Assembly (NCBI GenBank): GCA_014871385.1
Contig: CM026427.1
Location: forward strand, 14,220,430-14,284,429
DNA length: 64,000 nt
Source: Ceratodon purpureus
Taxonomy: Eukaryota; Streptophyta; Bryopsida; Pseudoditrichales; Ditrichaceae
Direction of reading: 5' to 3'
The position numbers and the translations under genes are program-made. Below, in pieces: positions 1-12,300 of this stretch. Numbering within the stretch: the first letter of the stretch is position 1; every line of letters starts with the position of its first letter. The notes beneath the pieces are model-generated. The model had not been told where the DNA came from. It made no database searches and worked only from the letters and a program-made list of their open reading frames with translations.

Positions 1-470
1 CAGAAACCTTACACGGAATAGTGTTCGCTGACTGTGTATGTAACGTTAATCTCGGTGGATAACAAACTTGCTACACTGGAAATTTCTTGCTATGTTCAAA
101 GTATTCTTTTAAAATTTTCTTCCTTATTTTGCCGTAATGCTAGGTGAGGGTGATCTGTTGAAACTTCCCTGTGAAGTTGGGAACTCACTCACACTCTCAC
201 TGTTTGCCTTTTCTCTGCATGTGCCTCATTTCCAAAGTTCATCTTCACATCCATTGCCACTCTTTCTACTCAATCCCACACTTGCTGCATTGGTAAAATT
301 CTATCTTTCCCATGTCATTGCATTGTTCAGAGGATGGCATTCCAGGTTGCAACTTCAGTTCACATGCTCATGAGAGATGGTGGAAGGAGGAGACGTGGGG
401 AATTGGACTTTGAATTAGGGCTCACATGGGATGATGGTGTTGCATTTGTTGTCGATTGGGCACTGCAGGT

Positions 471-797
471 TTATGGTGGTTGAATGGTTGGCATTTTGGG
501 AAGGCTTGGGTGGATGTAGTCTTCAATGAGTTGTGGAGTGCAAGAGGGTTGCCATGAAGGTGAGTGTGGTGTGCTTGATGGAGCTGATGTGGGTGGAGAG
601 AGGGATTGCCTTGGGCAGGGGACAGTGGTGAGAGTTTTGGGGATTAGCTGATGATGAGAGGAGTTCATCATGGCTGGTGGCAACTGATGTTGATCCTTGA
701 TATTCGGGGATGTATGTTGTCCGTCCAAAGAAAACTTAGAGGCCAATTGGGCGTTCTCATGGCACCATTGGGTTGGGTCCTTGTCGAACCGCAGCAT
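471..797 (-). CDS. Hypothetical Ser/Pro/His-rich protein (weak)
   Basis: This open frame runs from an ATG at 797 to a stop at 471 on the minus strand and encodes about 108 aa. The product is rich in Ser, Pro, His and Gln and has no domain, signal peptide or membrane segment that I recognise. The frame lies about 350 bases downstream of the minus-strand TATA-like motif at 1143-1156, in DNA of gene-like GC content. Short upstream ATGs with early stops occur between promoter and frame, which weakens the case. It could equally be a chance frame within an untranslated or non-coding transcript. I do not assign a function. Confidence 0.2.
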   Translation of the reverse strand: MLRFDKDPTQWCHENAQLASKFSLDGQHTSPNIKDQHQLPPAMMNSSHHQLIPKTLTTVPCPRQSLSPPTSAPSSTPHSPSWQPSCTPQLIEDYIHPSLPKMPTIQPP

Positions 798-1142
798 TGC
801 AAGCAAGTAAGTGCATGTTCCTTTTCAAGCGGGTGCAAATCTCTTGAAGCGATGCAGATCAGAGGATTGCAAGTGATTCGAGGATTTCAGCCATTTAGGG
901 TGGTGTTGGATTAGGAAATGTGGTTTTGCCGGGATGGACTTGATATTGTCATGGTGTTGATGCCATCGGAGGAGTGAATCGTGCTTCTGGTGTGCTCATG
1001 ATCTGATTGGGACGATAACCCTAGAGCGGACAGGGGCTTTTATGTCAGACGGTGGAGGCGTTGAGCGTGAATTACAGAAATTCAATATCAGAGCGTTTAG
1101 GTCAGGAAGCGAATGGTAGCGGTGAAATTAGATGAGAGTGGG

Positions 1143-1156
1143 GTGAATTTATAGTA
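1143..1156 (-). promoter_or_regulatory. TATA-box-like motif, minus strand
   Basis: Read on the minus strand this is a TATAAATT motif. About 120 bases further along the minus strand lies an AACCCTAG telo-box-like motif (plus coordinates about 1018-1026), of the kind common near plant transcription starts. Together they suggest a promoter firing leftward, divergent from the LRRC9 gene at 1850. No transcript evidence is available. Confidence 0.3.
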
Positions 1157-1849
1157 CGAGAGAGAGAAGAGCAACAATCTTCAAATGGCAGAATATGCGT
1201 GGACTGGATATGGATGAGACATGCAGAAATCCACGCAGTATGAGTTCCAAGTGATTAACGTTTTCACCATGAACCTTTCTCTGCGACGACATGTTCTGTT
1301 TAGCTACCTTCGTGTTTCCCAAGGGAGTGAGAACTGGGTTGTAAGCGCATCGAGAAGGAGACCTAAAACGAGTGCGCAGATGATCAAGCTCCATGCTGAT
1401 AGCTTTTTTGAGCAATGGCGACAATCGAGGAATGGGAGGGTGTGTGGCCCGGGCACTAGCCAGAAGTCCGCAGTTTGATTCTGTGGTTGTGCCGTGGTAT
1501 CCTTGAAGCTTTGAATTGGTCAGGGCGCGAAGATTGTTCTGGCGTTTGTGTGTGTTTATCACAATGATGAAGAACTTGAGAGACATACTTCGGTATGTAC
1601 CACCCGAAGAGAATGAAGGTACATCCTCCTCCCACTACTATGAATTGGTTGCTTGCTAGAGTTCAGAGGTTTTCCTTCTCTGCGTTTCATTGTAGCGTGC
1701 ATAAGATTGTAAATCTCGATGGATGTTGACAAGGATATCCTGCTTCACATTGAAAGATACTGCATCACATAGTGCCATGCAGAAGCTTAGATGGTTTTAC
1801 TGTCAGAAACCGCTTCAGTGTATTAGTGTAGAATTTTGAAAGAGTAACT

Positions 1850-4800
1850 ATGTGCTCATCAGGAGATCAATCGACCGACCCAAACGAGGATCCTACTCGG
1901 AAGACTCGGAGATGGCCCATCAGCAGACGCTACATGGAAGCAGGTTTACAATTTTATGCACGTTAGGTCTATGCCCTGTATCCTTCTATTGCATTGGTTC
2001 CATGGAGGTGGACATTTCTTGTGTCTGGGCACTCTCAAGACTTAGGCACATGCTTTGGTAGACCTTGAATAATTTTTTAATAAATCAAAGTGCATTGAGT
2101 AAGGGTTTGGTTGGGGAAACAGCCTTGCAGGATATCTGCGAATACAACGACATCAGCGAGGAGCAACTGGTGTCGGCACCTGAAACCATTACATCCATTG
2201 AGATGTTTTTGTACAATTTCCCACACATCTGCTGCATGTCCTTCTTCCCCAATCTCGTATCTCTTTCTCTAGTGCAGCAGAATCTTCTGTCAATCGAAGG
2301 GCTCCATTACTGCCCACATCTTGAACTGCTTCGCCTCAGCGAAAACAGCATTCAGAGGTAATTTGACCGTCTACTTCTGCATTATAAACCTTGCAAAGGC
2401 TTGACACTAGCAGATGGACTACCTATCTGCTAGAGAAGGCTTTGTAGGTGATTTTACTGGACTTCTTGCAATTACGGGTGATTGAACTACAGTTCTGTTC
2501 AATGCGCGGCAGAAGCAGCCTAAGACACAGAATTTTTTCCCTCTACTATCGTTTATTTGCGTGTTCTCATTCTTGATTCATCCCAAAGTGCAGGATTGAA
2601 GGTCTAGGAAATTGCCTCAAATTAAAGGAGCTCTTTCTGCACAGTAACCGGATTAATCGCATAACAGGAATATCACACCTCCCGAACCTCGAGGTGCTGT
2701 GGTTGTCCAATAACGAGATACGTAACGTGGAAGGTCTTGGCGACCTACCATTGAAAGAGCTCAGCTTGGCTCGAAATCCTATCAGTCAACTGGGTGAAGT
2801 ACTCAACATGAAAGACCTGGAGTTTCTGAATGTCGCTGCCACCAACATAGGTTCCTTTAAGGTAATTCCGCCTCTCACTTTTCTTCTAATATCAGGATTA
2901 GAAGTAGCAGTGCTCAATAATGTTGCACATGGTTGATGTCATCTGCAAATCTGAAGTGATAATTTGCCCTTAAACAATGGCAAAATCTTCACTTCTTAGA
3001 GTGCGCGATCGTTCAGTTCATTCGGAGGTGTGTTAATGTCACATGTTACATTCACATGTTTACAGTGCTTTGAGATTGTTTTGTGGCCAAACGAGAACCC
3101 GTTTGCCTGCTTGTGAGTTGCTTCGTTCTAGACTGTATTTTAAGAATTATGTTGCATGTGCATAACAAGTATCATAACCAATTTTCACGAATGAATTTTG
3201 ATGCAAGAAGTAGCCTGTGATTCTTTTGTGAATTTGACTCTATGTCGGTGGGTTCCAGGAAATAGGCAACTTGACAAGATTAAAGAATTTGAAAGACCTC
3301 CGATTCTCAGACCCACAGTGGGGGGATAGTCCTCTTGCACTTCTCCACAATTACCAGGTATTGTTTGCAGTGCCTGTTTTACGAAATGATTGATTTAGGA
3401 GCACTGTTTATTCAGACTGTCAAGATTTTGGTCATCTAACGAGAAAATATAAGTTATTGCATAATTCTTTCTACGGATACGTGTGTTGGCTAAGTTATCT
3501 TAATTTCGTTCTTTCTAGCATATTTAGGACTCAGAGACCTCTATCGTTATTGTTCCAGATTTCCGTATCAAGTACATTAAGATGGTATTTACCCAATCCT
3601 ATATAAAAACTTGAACACTATAGAAAGGGTGTGCAGACGTACATTTTGTTCCGCCTCCGCCAATTACAGTCAGTGGATACAGTGGACATAACCGAAGAAA
3701 AGAAACAAGCTGCTAGAGCCATGTATACAAGGAAGCGAGTATACTACAATATGTGCATCAAATCACTCCAGCAGAACCGCAACAATAGCACGAATCCTTG
3801 TTTGAAAGCTGACTTGCAAAGAATTAAATGCTTGCAAAAGTAATTCCTTTCTTTTCTTTTGTATTCTCATTCTGTATTGACGTACAGTACAAGAAAGCTA
3901 AGAAACTTAAGTCGCTGTTTTAGAGAGATTTGTCCCAACTTATTAAAACTTATTTTCCAGTTTCTGGAATGACAACAGGAATCTTTCAAAGCTCATAAAG
4001 TCCCGCAAGGACATAGAAAAGGAGATGTGTGACCAACCGGATATTGAAACTGCAAGGACAGGGAATGATAAGAATGACTCACGAAAGAATAAGGAGTGGT
4101 GGGATCAAACGAAGGCAAAAGTCTGTATGATTGATCATGAAATCTCGAATCTGATGAAGCACCTTGATCATCTGCGCATTCAACTTCACGTAGGAAAGGC
4201 CAAGGATCAGGCTGCCGTGGATTTGAATATTCACTGGCTTATGGTTGAGCTTGATACTGGTAACCATCATATCTCTTCAGCAACCAGTTCATGTTAGAGA
4301 TAATCTATATCCTAGAACTCAATTTGTTTCAGTTACTCAGTCCAGCCTCGTCCTAACCAAACGGGCTTTATGTGTCAAGTTATCAAATTTTACAAGTGAA
4401 ATACATCCGCTGTGCGCTGTGCATTCACTGCTTAATCGGTTAGGATTATTTCGGTTTTGGATCCCATACCCAGACCTAGTCCTTCTCAAAACTTTATTTT
4501 GATAAGTCATAGGTATCACAGTTATACTGTAAATGAGATCCTGCTCTTTTAACATTGCTGCTGACAAAAATTCTATCATTTCGCAGGGGGGAACATTCGA
4601 ATGGAAGTTGGAAATTCCAAAGACGCCTGGTTCAAAAGCTGCATGGACCTCGTTATGTCGCGATTCTTTCCTGTAGACTTCGTTCCGTTCTCTATCACTG
4701 GAATGCAGGTGCTTAAGGTCACACGCATCCACAACCGATTTCTTCAAGATCGTTTCGAGCGGACAATTGAAGGTCATGTGAGTTACTACTTATCCTTCTG

Positions 4801-7800
4801 AAAGAGTGACCTTTTCCAAGCGCAATATGTTTTCATGGATTTCATTTGCGCGTGAGACACTTGATTGAAATGTTAGCCAGAGAAAAATTATGTACGCTTC
4901 AAACATGAGTTGGTGGATATCTTTTGTTGTTATAGGTACAAAAGGGCAACAAGAAGCATGTAGAATATCTTCTCTATGGAGAGACACTGCAAGCCCCGGA
5001 TGAGTTACAGTGGATTATTGAAGAAGGATTTCCGTTTTCTGCGATGGATCATACTCCGAACACCTCAACAGGAGCTGTCATTCTTTCAAATTCTATTGGC
5101 CTGGCTGATCTGTGCCGCTTGGAGGTACTGCATCCTAGATAAGTTGTCAAATCAATCGTGGTAGTCTGCAGTTATTTCAATACAGTGAATATACAATTGT
5201 CTTTTACAACCATTGGTGCCCAACAAATTATGAGATAGATTTTTGTGCAAACCACGAGTTGCCCTTTTGATTGATGGCACTTAGCAGGCCATCGCAGAGC
5301 AGTCTGCTGATGGAAGCTATAGAGGCAAAGCAACGGGTTGGCTATTGGTCGTGAAGACATGTTTAGGTGCCTCAGTTCGAGATATTGCTCACGCTTATAC
5401 AAGAAACCCACGCGCTGCTATCATAATTAATGGAGTTCTTCAGACAGGTGAACTCCCTTTTCATCCTATTGCTCACATTTCACTCACTTCAATCACCTGG
5501 TGTAGTTTTTTAGTATCATGAGGCTCAAATCTCTCGGACACAAGTGCTAATGCTTGATATCCTAAACTCTAGCTGCACTGTACTAAAACTGTAACTAGCC
5601 TCATTTAGGACCATTCATGGCCTAAATGAGCCATGAATGTTCGTAACATTGAGCCATGAGACTTTTTGCATCACTGTTACAGCGTTGCCTCAATCATCCT
5701 TCAGAACCATATTGCAACACAAATGTACTTCAATCAATCTTGGGATTTTGCAGCTTTAGATAACTGTAACGTGCGGCGAGATCTGATACTCCTCATGCTT
5801 TTGATAAGGAAAATCACATTGATGGAATCTCAATGTCTTTATTAGTCTCATGGATGCGTTTGTTTTTTATGCAGAGGGAGAAAACTTTGCTCCTGCGAAG
5901 AAAACATCGTATCCACATGCCGACTCAGTATACAGAACCCACCCTATGGATCCCACGCAGCGTTCGTGGTCAGTGTTTGACGCAGCTACAGTGGTCCCTG
6001 AATATCTAGTGGAATTTGAGTACAGTTTCAAGGAATCAGAAATTAGCAATCTCAACCCTGTCGCTTCCATCCAGAAGAATATAAAGCTTCCGAAGTCGAT
6101 AGCTTTGTCCAACGGACACACCGAGGATGCGCATCTCAGTAATTCCGAAGCAAATGGCAAATGCCAGCGCACATCACCGGAAATTGACGATCTGGTTTGT
6201 TCCACATCAAGACCCCTCACAGGAAACGGTGTAGCTCTATCTGTTGAGTATCTTCAAAGAAGGAACGGTTTGGAGGGCAGTTTTTTGCACTTGTCTTATC
6301 TCAACCTCCACAACTGTAATATCACAGGGGTTGATTTACTTCGCGGCCTTCCAAGTCTGAAAGTCCTTGTATTATCATTTAATAAGATATCTCAAATAAC
6401 TGGCTTGCAAGACTTGTGTGTGTTGGAAAGATTGGATATGAGCTACAACTTGTTGAAAAGAATTGACGGTCTAAGTGGTCTTAGTAACTTGCTCACACTT
6501 GACCTGGCTGGAAATGAAATATGGTGTTCGGATGATCTCGGTCTTCTGCAGTTGCAAGTATGCAGTTCAATCCTTTCTTGGATATGAATTTAGTATAGAG
6601 CTTGAATTCATAAGTTACAAATTCTAGATAATTGAAGCGTCGAATTTTATTTTGAATTTCGGAGTTGTGATTGATCCTATGTAGGTACCCGGGCTTCTCA
6701 ACTTGAATCTGCGAAGCAACCCTGTTGTTGATGAGTTGGCCTACCACTCTCTAGTTCTGCGAGCCTTGCCCTTGCTCGCGGAGCTCGACTGCAAGGCAGT
6801 CACCGCAGGTTAGTAAGCTCATGGGCATAGTTTCTCTCAGATTGTGTCAGGACTATAATCATTGTCCTGCTTGTAAATGTGAGGATTAACTCTCGGTAAC
6901 AAGCTTCATTGATCGCCTCTCTTGCTAACATATGAGGATCGTTGGACATGCATTTATGAAACTGATGGGTTATGTAATGAGGTGTTTTAGACAAGTGATG
7001 CACTTGTACGGAGCGAGATCAGGAGTGTTGTGCTTCCCAGGTTGTGTACCCAAAAAGAATGCTGAGCATTTTTTTTTCTTTTGTGCTGTATACTTGAGAC
7101 TCCAGAAGATCGCGTAGCAGCTTTGAGTAAATACTCCCCTCAGAACATGGTTACCCCAAGCTCGCCGGGAAGATGTGAGGTCCAGCCAGCAACGTCTAGT
7201 GTTTCATTATCCTTTAACGAGCACGATCTGGAGAATGCCATAAACTTCCATCGACCTGAACCGATTCCTGAAGCGGCGGATGAAAAGGTGGAGACAAAAG
7301 GAGCTGAACGTATTGAAAGGACCGCTCGAACAGCAACGCCAAAGTGTGGTGGGGGAAAACAACTCGGTGACCCGTTCAGATTAAGCCCCTACAGGCTAAA
7401 TCAGTTCACTAAGTTTCACAGGATAGAGACAGCTTCTAAGAGAAAGTCTGTGCATTCGGCTAAAGGAGGTCCAGCGTGCTATGAAGGTGTTGAGGAGGTT
7501 CATTTAGAGCACAGGAAGCTCAAGACTATGTATTGCTTTGACAGGTTACCAAATCTGCGGCGCCTGTTCCTATCTGGAAACGAAATCTCGGTGATTACAG
7601 GTCTTGATAATTGTACCATGCTGGAAGAGCTTATTCTAGACGACAACGTAATCAATCAGGTCCTGCCAGATTGATATTTGACTCTCAATCATGATCATGC
7701 GCATTGAATATCTAGGTCTTACAAGGATGGCTGGTACTATTGAATCGTTAAATAGTTGAGTTCCTGACTGGTCTTTAGACAATGTCTTACAGGTTTCTGG

Positions 7801-10800
7801 GATCAGCAAATTACAATCATTGTGGAGACTGGACCTGGGCTGCAATCAGCTGACCTCATGTATTAATGTCGGAGTTTTCACCACGATCGAGCAGCTCTCA
7901 ATCGATAACAACCAAATAACATCCCTTAAGGTTCAATTTTCTCCTTCAAACCTCGTCAGACATCAATGAATAGAGATCGACATTCGTGAGAAACATACTG
8001 AAGAGCAAATGACTTTCAAGCGAGGATTCATTTGAGAAACTGGGTACATTGTTTTGCAGGGATTAGAGGGTTTGGTATCCTTGATGGAGTTATATGCTCA
8101 GAACAATCGGCTCGTGAAACTAGTGGAGATCAACCATGTCCGTGATCTACCCAAACTAATGGTTGTGAACTTTTGTGGCAACGCCTTCTGTGATGTTCGT
8201 GACTACCGGTTGTATACAGTCTACTCACTTCGTAAACTAAAAGTAAGACACTGCGAACCTTTAAATGATTGTGCTTTTACTGTACGTAATACTCATGCTG
8301 ACCAACAGTGTTTAATCATTTTAGCCAGTTACCACTTAATGTGTTGAGTTCGAATAAATGCACTGAGACGTAGATAACTCTATTACACCTCATGGTTGGT
8401 ATGTTGTCATTCTGCAGGTTCTAGATAGTGTGAATGTGGACAGTACTGAATTAGCAGCTGCACGTAACAAGTATACGGGGCGTCTTCAAAAGGAGGTTGT
8501 GGAGGAGTGCGTGGGCCACAAAAATCTCGAAGCTTTACAGGTGATCATTCTGGAGTAACATCACTAACTGTGTTGAAATCTTCAAATGGATCTCTCATAC
8601 ATCTTTAAAGAACGGTCGACAACACAAGCAGGAGAAAATGTCCGAATATTTATTAAAGCACGAAGAGTTAAACTGCTCACTCGAGTTCTTACTAACCTCC
8701 ACGCGATGTTTCTTAATACCTCAAAAGGACCGGATATTACAGCTTAAGAGTTGCTTTTAAAGAGTTGGTAGGAACAAGAAAATTAATCTCTTACCTCAGA
8801 TGTCAGTGAACCTCGCCTTGAATTTTGATTGGAAGAGACTGCTCTATAAAGGTACTGAAGCTCACGTTTCAAATGAAAACGGGGGTTCTGGGCTCAGGTA
8901 TTGGACTTATCTGAGCAGAAAATACGGCATTGCGGAGATGTGTTTGAGTCGAACGAATTTCAGAATTTGAGAGAGCTCAACCTCAATAATAACCTGATCT
9001 CTTCATTGCACCCCCTCAGGTGATGTATTCATTTTTAACTTGTATCAGTTCATCACAAAAAACCATTTCTTAGCAACCATACCTCCATTAATATCGACCA
9101 GTTCTGCCTGAGCTCTAAAATGCAGTATTCAAAGTAGTTAGTCTTAGATTCAGAGATCAAGATTTCCAACAAGTATGAGTTTTCATGATGCAGGTACTTG
9201 TCAGGTCTGCTGATCTTGAGGTTAGAGAACAATAGTGTTGAAAATGGGCCATTGATACGGTCCCCCAGTCTCTCTACCAGCCCAGAATCGCTGCAATCCG
9301 GATGCGAGGGCGAAAGGCAGGGGAAAACAGTCAATTCAGTTCCGAGCACGTCCAGACCTGGTTTGGAATCACTTGAGGTGAGTCGTAGATTGGCCATCGA
9401 ACTTGCCTGGTCAGTGTGTCATGATAGAATAGATCCTGTACACCCTCTCCATGTACCTGAAATAATGTAGCACGGCATTAACTATGGTGTTGGTTTCTTA
9501 CTAAAAACTGTTCTTTAACGTGTTGTTGATGAGACATTAGGTATTGGAGTTAAGTGGGAACAACATTACCAGTATCATGTCCTTGCGACTATCTAGTTTT
9601 CCAGTGCTCAAGCATCTCTCTCTTCAAGACAACAAAATCACTAAGGTGAGAACTCTCCTTTCTAGGTTCAAAGCTGTAGAGTCTAACCCATGTTTTGCAC
9701 AGTGACTTTCAGAACTCGATAGGGTTAAAGCAGAATGCGGTATCCACTTTTAATTTCAAATGGTGATGCTCACTGGGTTCTGATGAGCTGCATATCTGAA
9801 ATGGATAATTTAGCAGTGTACAACACTTTGCGAGAATAAGTTTTGTAAACTCTCAGAAAACGTCCCAATGCACTACTTTGAATGTGGAAAGACTCTGGAT
9901 TCGGCAGAATAATCGCACAAGGCCTTGTCCGATAATTTGACATGGGTATCTCTTCATTGTGCAGGTGGATGGACTGGAAAATCTGAAATGTCTCGAACAC
10001 CTATACTTAAATCACAATAGCATAAAAGAGCTAGATCCGGGATCGTTTGCAAGCCTGCAAAACTTACGAATTCTGCACCTTGGCGACAACTCTCTCAAGA
10101 ACCTTGTGTACCTCGCGGGATTGATTTCCCTCGAGAGTTTGGACCTAACATCAAATGGCCTTACTCCTAATCGACTCGGAGGATTTGCAAGCATCGATTA
10201 CTTATCTCCATTGCCCAAGCTAACCAAACTCTGGTTGAACAACAACCCGGTAATTGAAAGCTTTGGTTGAACACCACAAAGTCCACTAGTGAGCTATCGT
10301 TGTGGAAACATTTGAACTCGTAATCGGTGTTGGAAAAGCAGCAGTTGACAGACTGATCTCTTGATGGTGGATTAACAGATGAGCAGGCAGAACCAGTATC
10401 GGATTTCCGTTATCAGCAGGCTGGAGCACCTTGAGCAACTAGATGGACGACCGATCACTCAGGTCCATCATCCAAATTTCTCAAATTTTGCCAGTTTTTG
10501 TTTCTGTTTTTGTTTTTTGATTCAACAGACAAAAGAATTTTGTGGAACACTGTGACTGATCATTGAAAGGCCTTGCTGCTTGTTAAATTCAATCACCATA
10601 CTGTGGTTTATCACCATCTTAATTCTGCAGCTGTAGTCGTCCTGGTGTTTATGTCGACAGCATTGAAACACTAAATCTTATTGCTGAATCTCAGGAGGAG
10701 AGGCAAGAAGCTGATGCATACGCAACTGGAAAGGAGCCCAACACACTCAATTTGGATCCCAACGTGCTCCTTGAGAGCACGCCCAATTCAATGACTGTGG

Positions 10801-11102
10801 GTGGCCAGATAAAGGTTCCGCTCAAAGTCACGTCCTTGAATTTTGACAGCATGTGCACCGCCAACACCGGAACCTTGAACGGGTTGCGTGGGTATGGAAT
10901 CCAACAAGCTAGCACGCAGAATCCGTCCTACAATTCACAATACAACACACAGTACAACTCACAAAAGCAATGGGAGCAGCTTGATACAAAACAGGCTGGG
11001 ACGCTTGTGCGAAAAGGTAGCAGAGGTGAGAACAAGCTCTTCATGTTGCCTTTTCAGACTTTCCTGAAAAATGTCAGCCCTGGGAAGGAGAGAGTACCGT
11101 AA
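1850..11102 (+). CDS. LRRC9: LRRC9-like leucine-rich repeat protein, 21 coding exons, 1576 aa
   Basis: Exons by splice signals and phase: 1850-1943, 2123-2357, 2594-2861, 3259-3357, 3637-3839, 3961-4259, 4587-4777, 4936-5124, 5288-5447, 5875-6557, 6685-6808, 7106-7659, 7793-7930, 8060-8242, 8418-8540, 8898-9019, 9194-9377, 9541-9645, 9965-10249, 10379-10462, 10695-11102; total 4731 nt. The order matches the animal LRRC9 family (human about 1450 aa): N-terminal LRRs (about residues 60-190), a charged helical linker with WWDQTK, a central segment with DAWFKSCMDL and VVPEYLVEFEY, then two further LRR blocks (about 715-850 and 990-1440). The central segment (about 405-630) resembles a degenerate PARP fold (see findings). 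The C-terminus has Asn/Tyr/Gln repeats. LRRC9 occurs in flagellated lineages, so a role in sperm flagella is inferred. The donor of exon 12 (GTCCTG) is weak. Exon 1 is the least certain part because no homology anchors it; the rest is well supported. Confidence 0.93.
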
Positions 11103-12300
11103 CAAATGTGTGACCAGCCCTACTCAAAAGCATATCAAGGCTATGTGTGGTCATGACAAACGCGAGTTGATTAAACCGGCGATTCCAGGTTCAGATTGCG
11201 TTTCCAGACTTCGAACATGGGATCCAGCCGTAACCCTTGTATTGATTAATTAGTTCTATGACGTATGTATGCAACCGGAAAGGTTAGGTAGGGCCACAGG
11301 TGACAGGTACTTGAGTAGTTGACCTGCATCGTTTACAATTTGGTCTACCTTGCAGACAGCACCCCAAATGTACAGTGGTTAGTACTGTCAAGGTTTGCAG
11401 CACGTTTTACCATGTAGACAGTACTCACTCAAACTTGCAGCACCAACGACGGTATGGTAGACCTCCATTCTTTCTATCAAGGTACACAAAGCGCCCATTA
11501 TCAGGAATAATTGTATACCTGAAGGGGAGGCATGTACGAAACTCGGTCGGAGGTTAAGTTACACGGAGATCTGTCATTGCGAAAAATTCAGAACAGAGAG
11601 TCATATCTGAGACGGAAGACACACCTGGAAGTCACAGTACGTCCGATTCACGTCAAGGACTCTTCACAACCGCGCTGAGAAACATGCAAGAGAATTACCC
11701 AACCTTGTGAGACTGCTCATCTCCTGCAGATGGTTGTTTTGATGATGGCGTTAAGACACCTGAGCTCAGGTGAAGTGAGAGCACTTCATAGAAATCCATG
11801 GCTTGAACAAAAAACTCGCAAAAAACTCCAAGAGCAGATAAGTGCATTGTAGAAACTGAATAACTGAGCTTCCAAGAGCCTGAATGTCCATCTTCGAGGT
11901 TTGAACTTTCAGACTGGCTTCCATGGAACATTTTGAGTGACACCAAGTCACTCTCATGCATTGAAGAAGTGTTGGTTTGAAGCAGCAGGGGAGGCATATG
12001 ATTGTAGTGTGATCATCGAAGCACGATACATTTCAACAGAACGCTCATGCAACACAATTTCGGATGATCTCGAATGAATCAAAAGAAGAATGTGAGGCAG
12101 CATGAGCTAAAGGAATTTGGCAACCTGGTCTATAGAGGTGGAATTAGCCACATACTGTACCATTGTTGCACTTCATTCTTCCATGGCTTTGTTTCACCTG
12201 CATTCCACCAAACCACCTAGAATCTGAATTTGAAAGTTTTCTTTAGAATGGAGAAAAGAAAATGGACTGTGTTTGAAAACCAAAATATAGGCTGGAGGAG
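11103..12300 (+). other. 3' flank of LRRC9-like gene
   Basis: Mixed-composition DNA with short meaningless frames, probably holding the 3' UTR and polyadenylation region. AT content rises sharply beyond about 12300. No other gene is visible. Confidence 0.5.

Larger units (their letters stand above)
1..1849. other. Upstream region, no recognised gene
   Basis: Apart from the weak minus-strand frame I see no conserved coding sequence. The segment just before 1850 should hold the promoter and leader of the LRRC9-like gene, but no clear TATA box is visible there. The first few hundred bases could be the 3' end of a gene outside the window. Confidence 0.5.

Noticed and set aside
1850-11102. Assignment of the first gene to AIR9 or a PP1 regulatory LRR protein
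   Set aside because: AIR9 has A9 repeats, which are absent here, and PP1 regulators are much shorter. The linker and central segment fit LRRC9 only.
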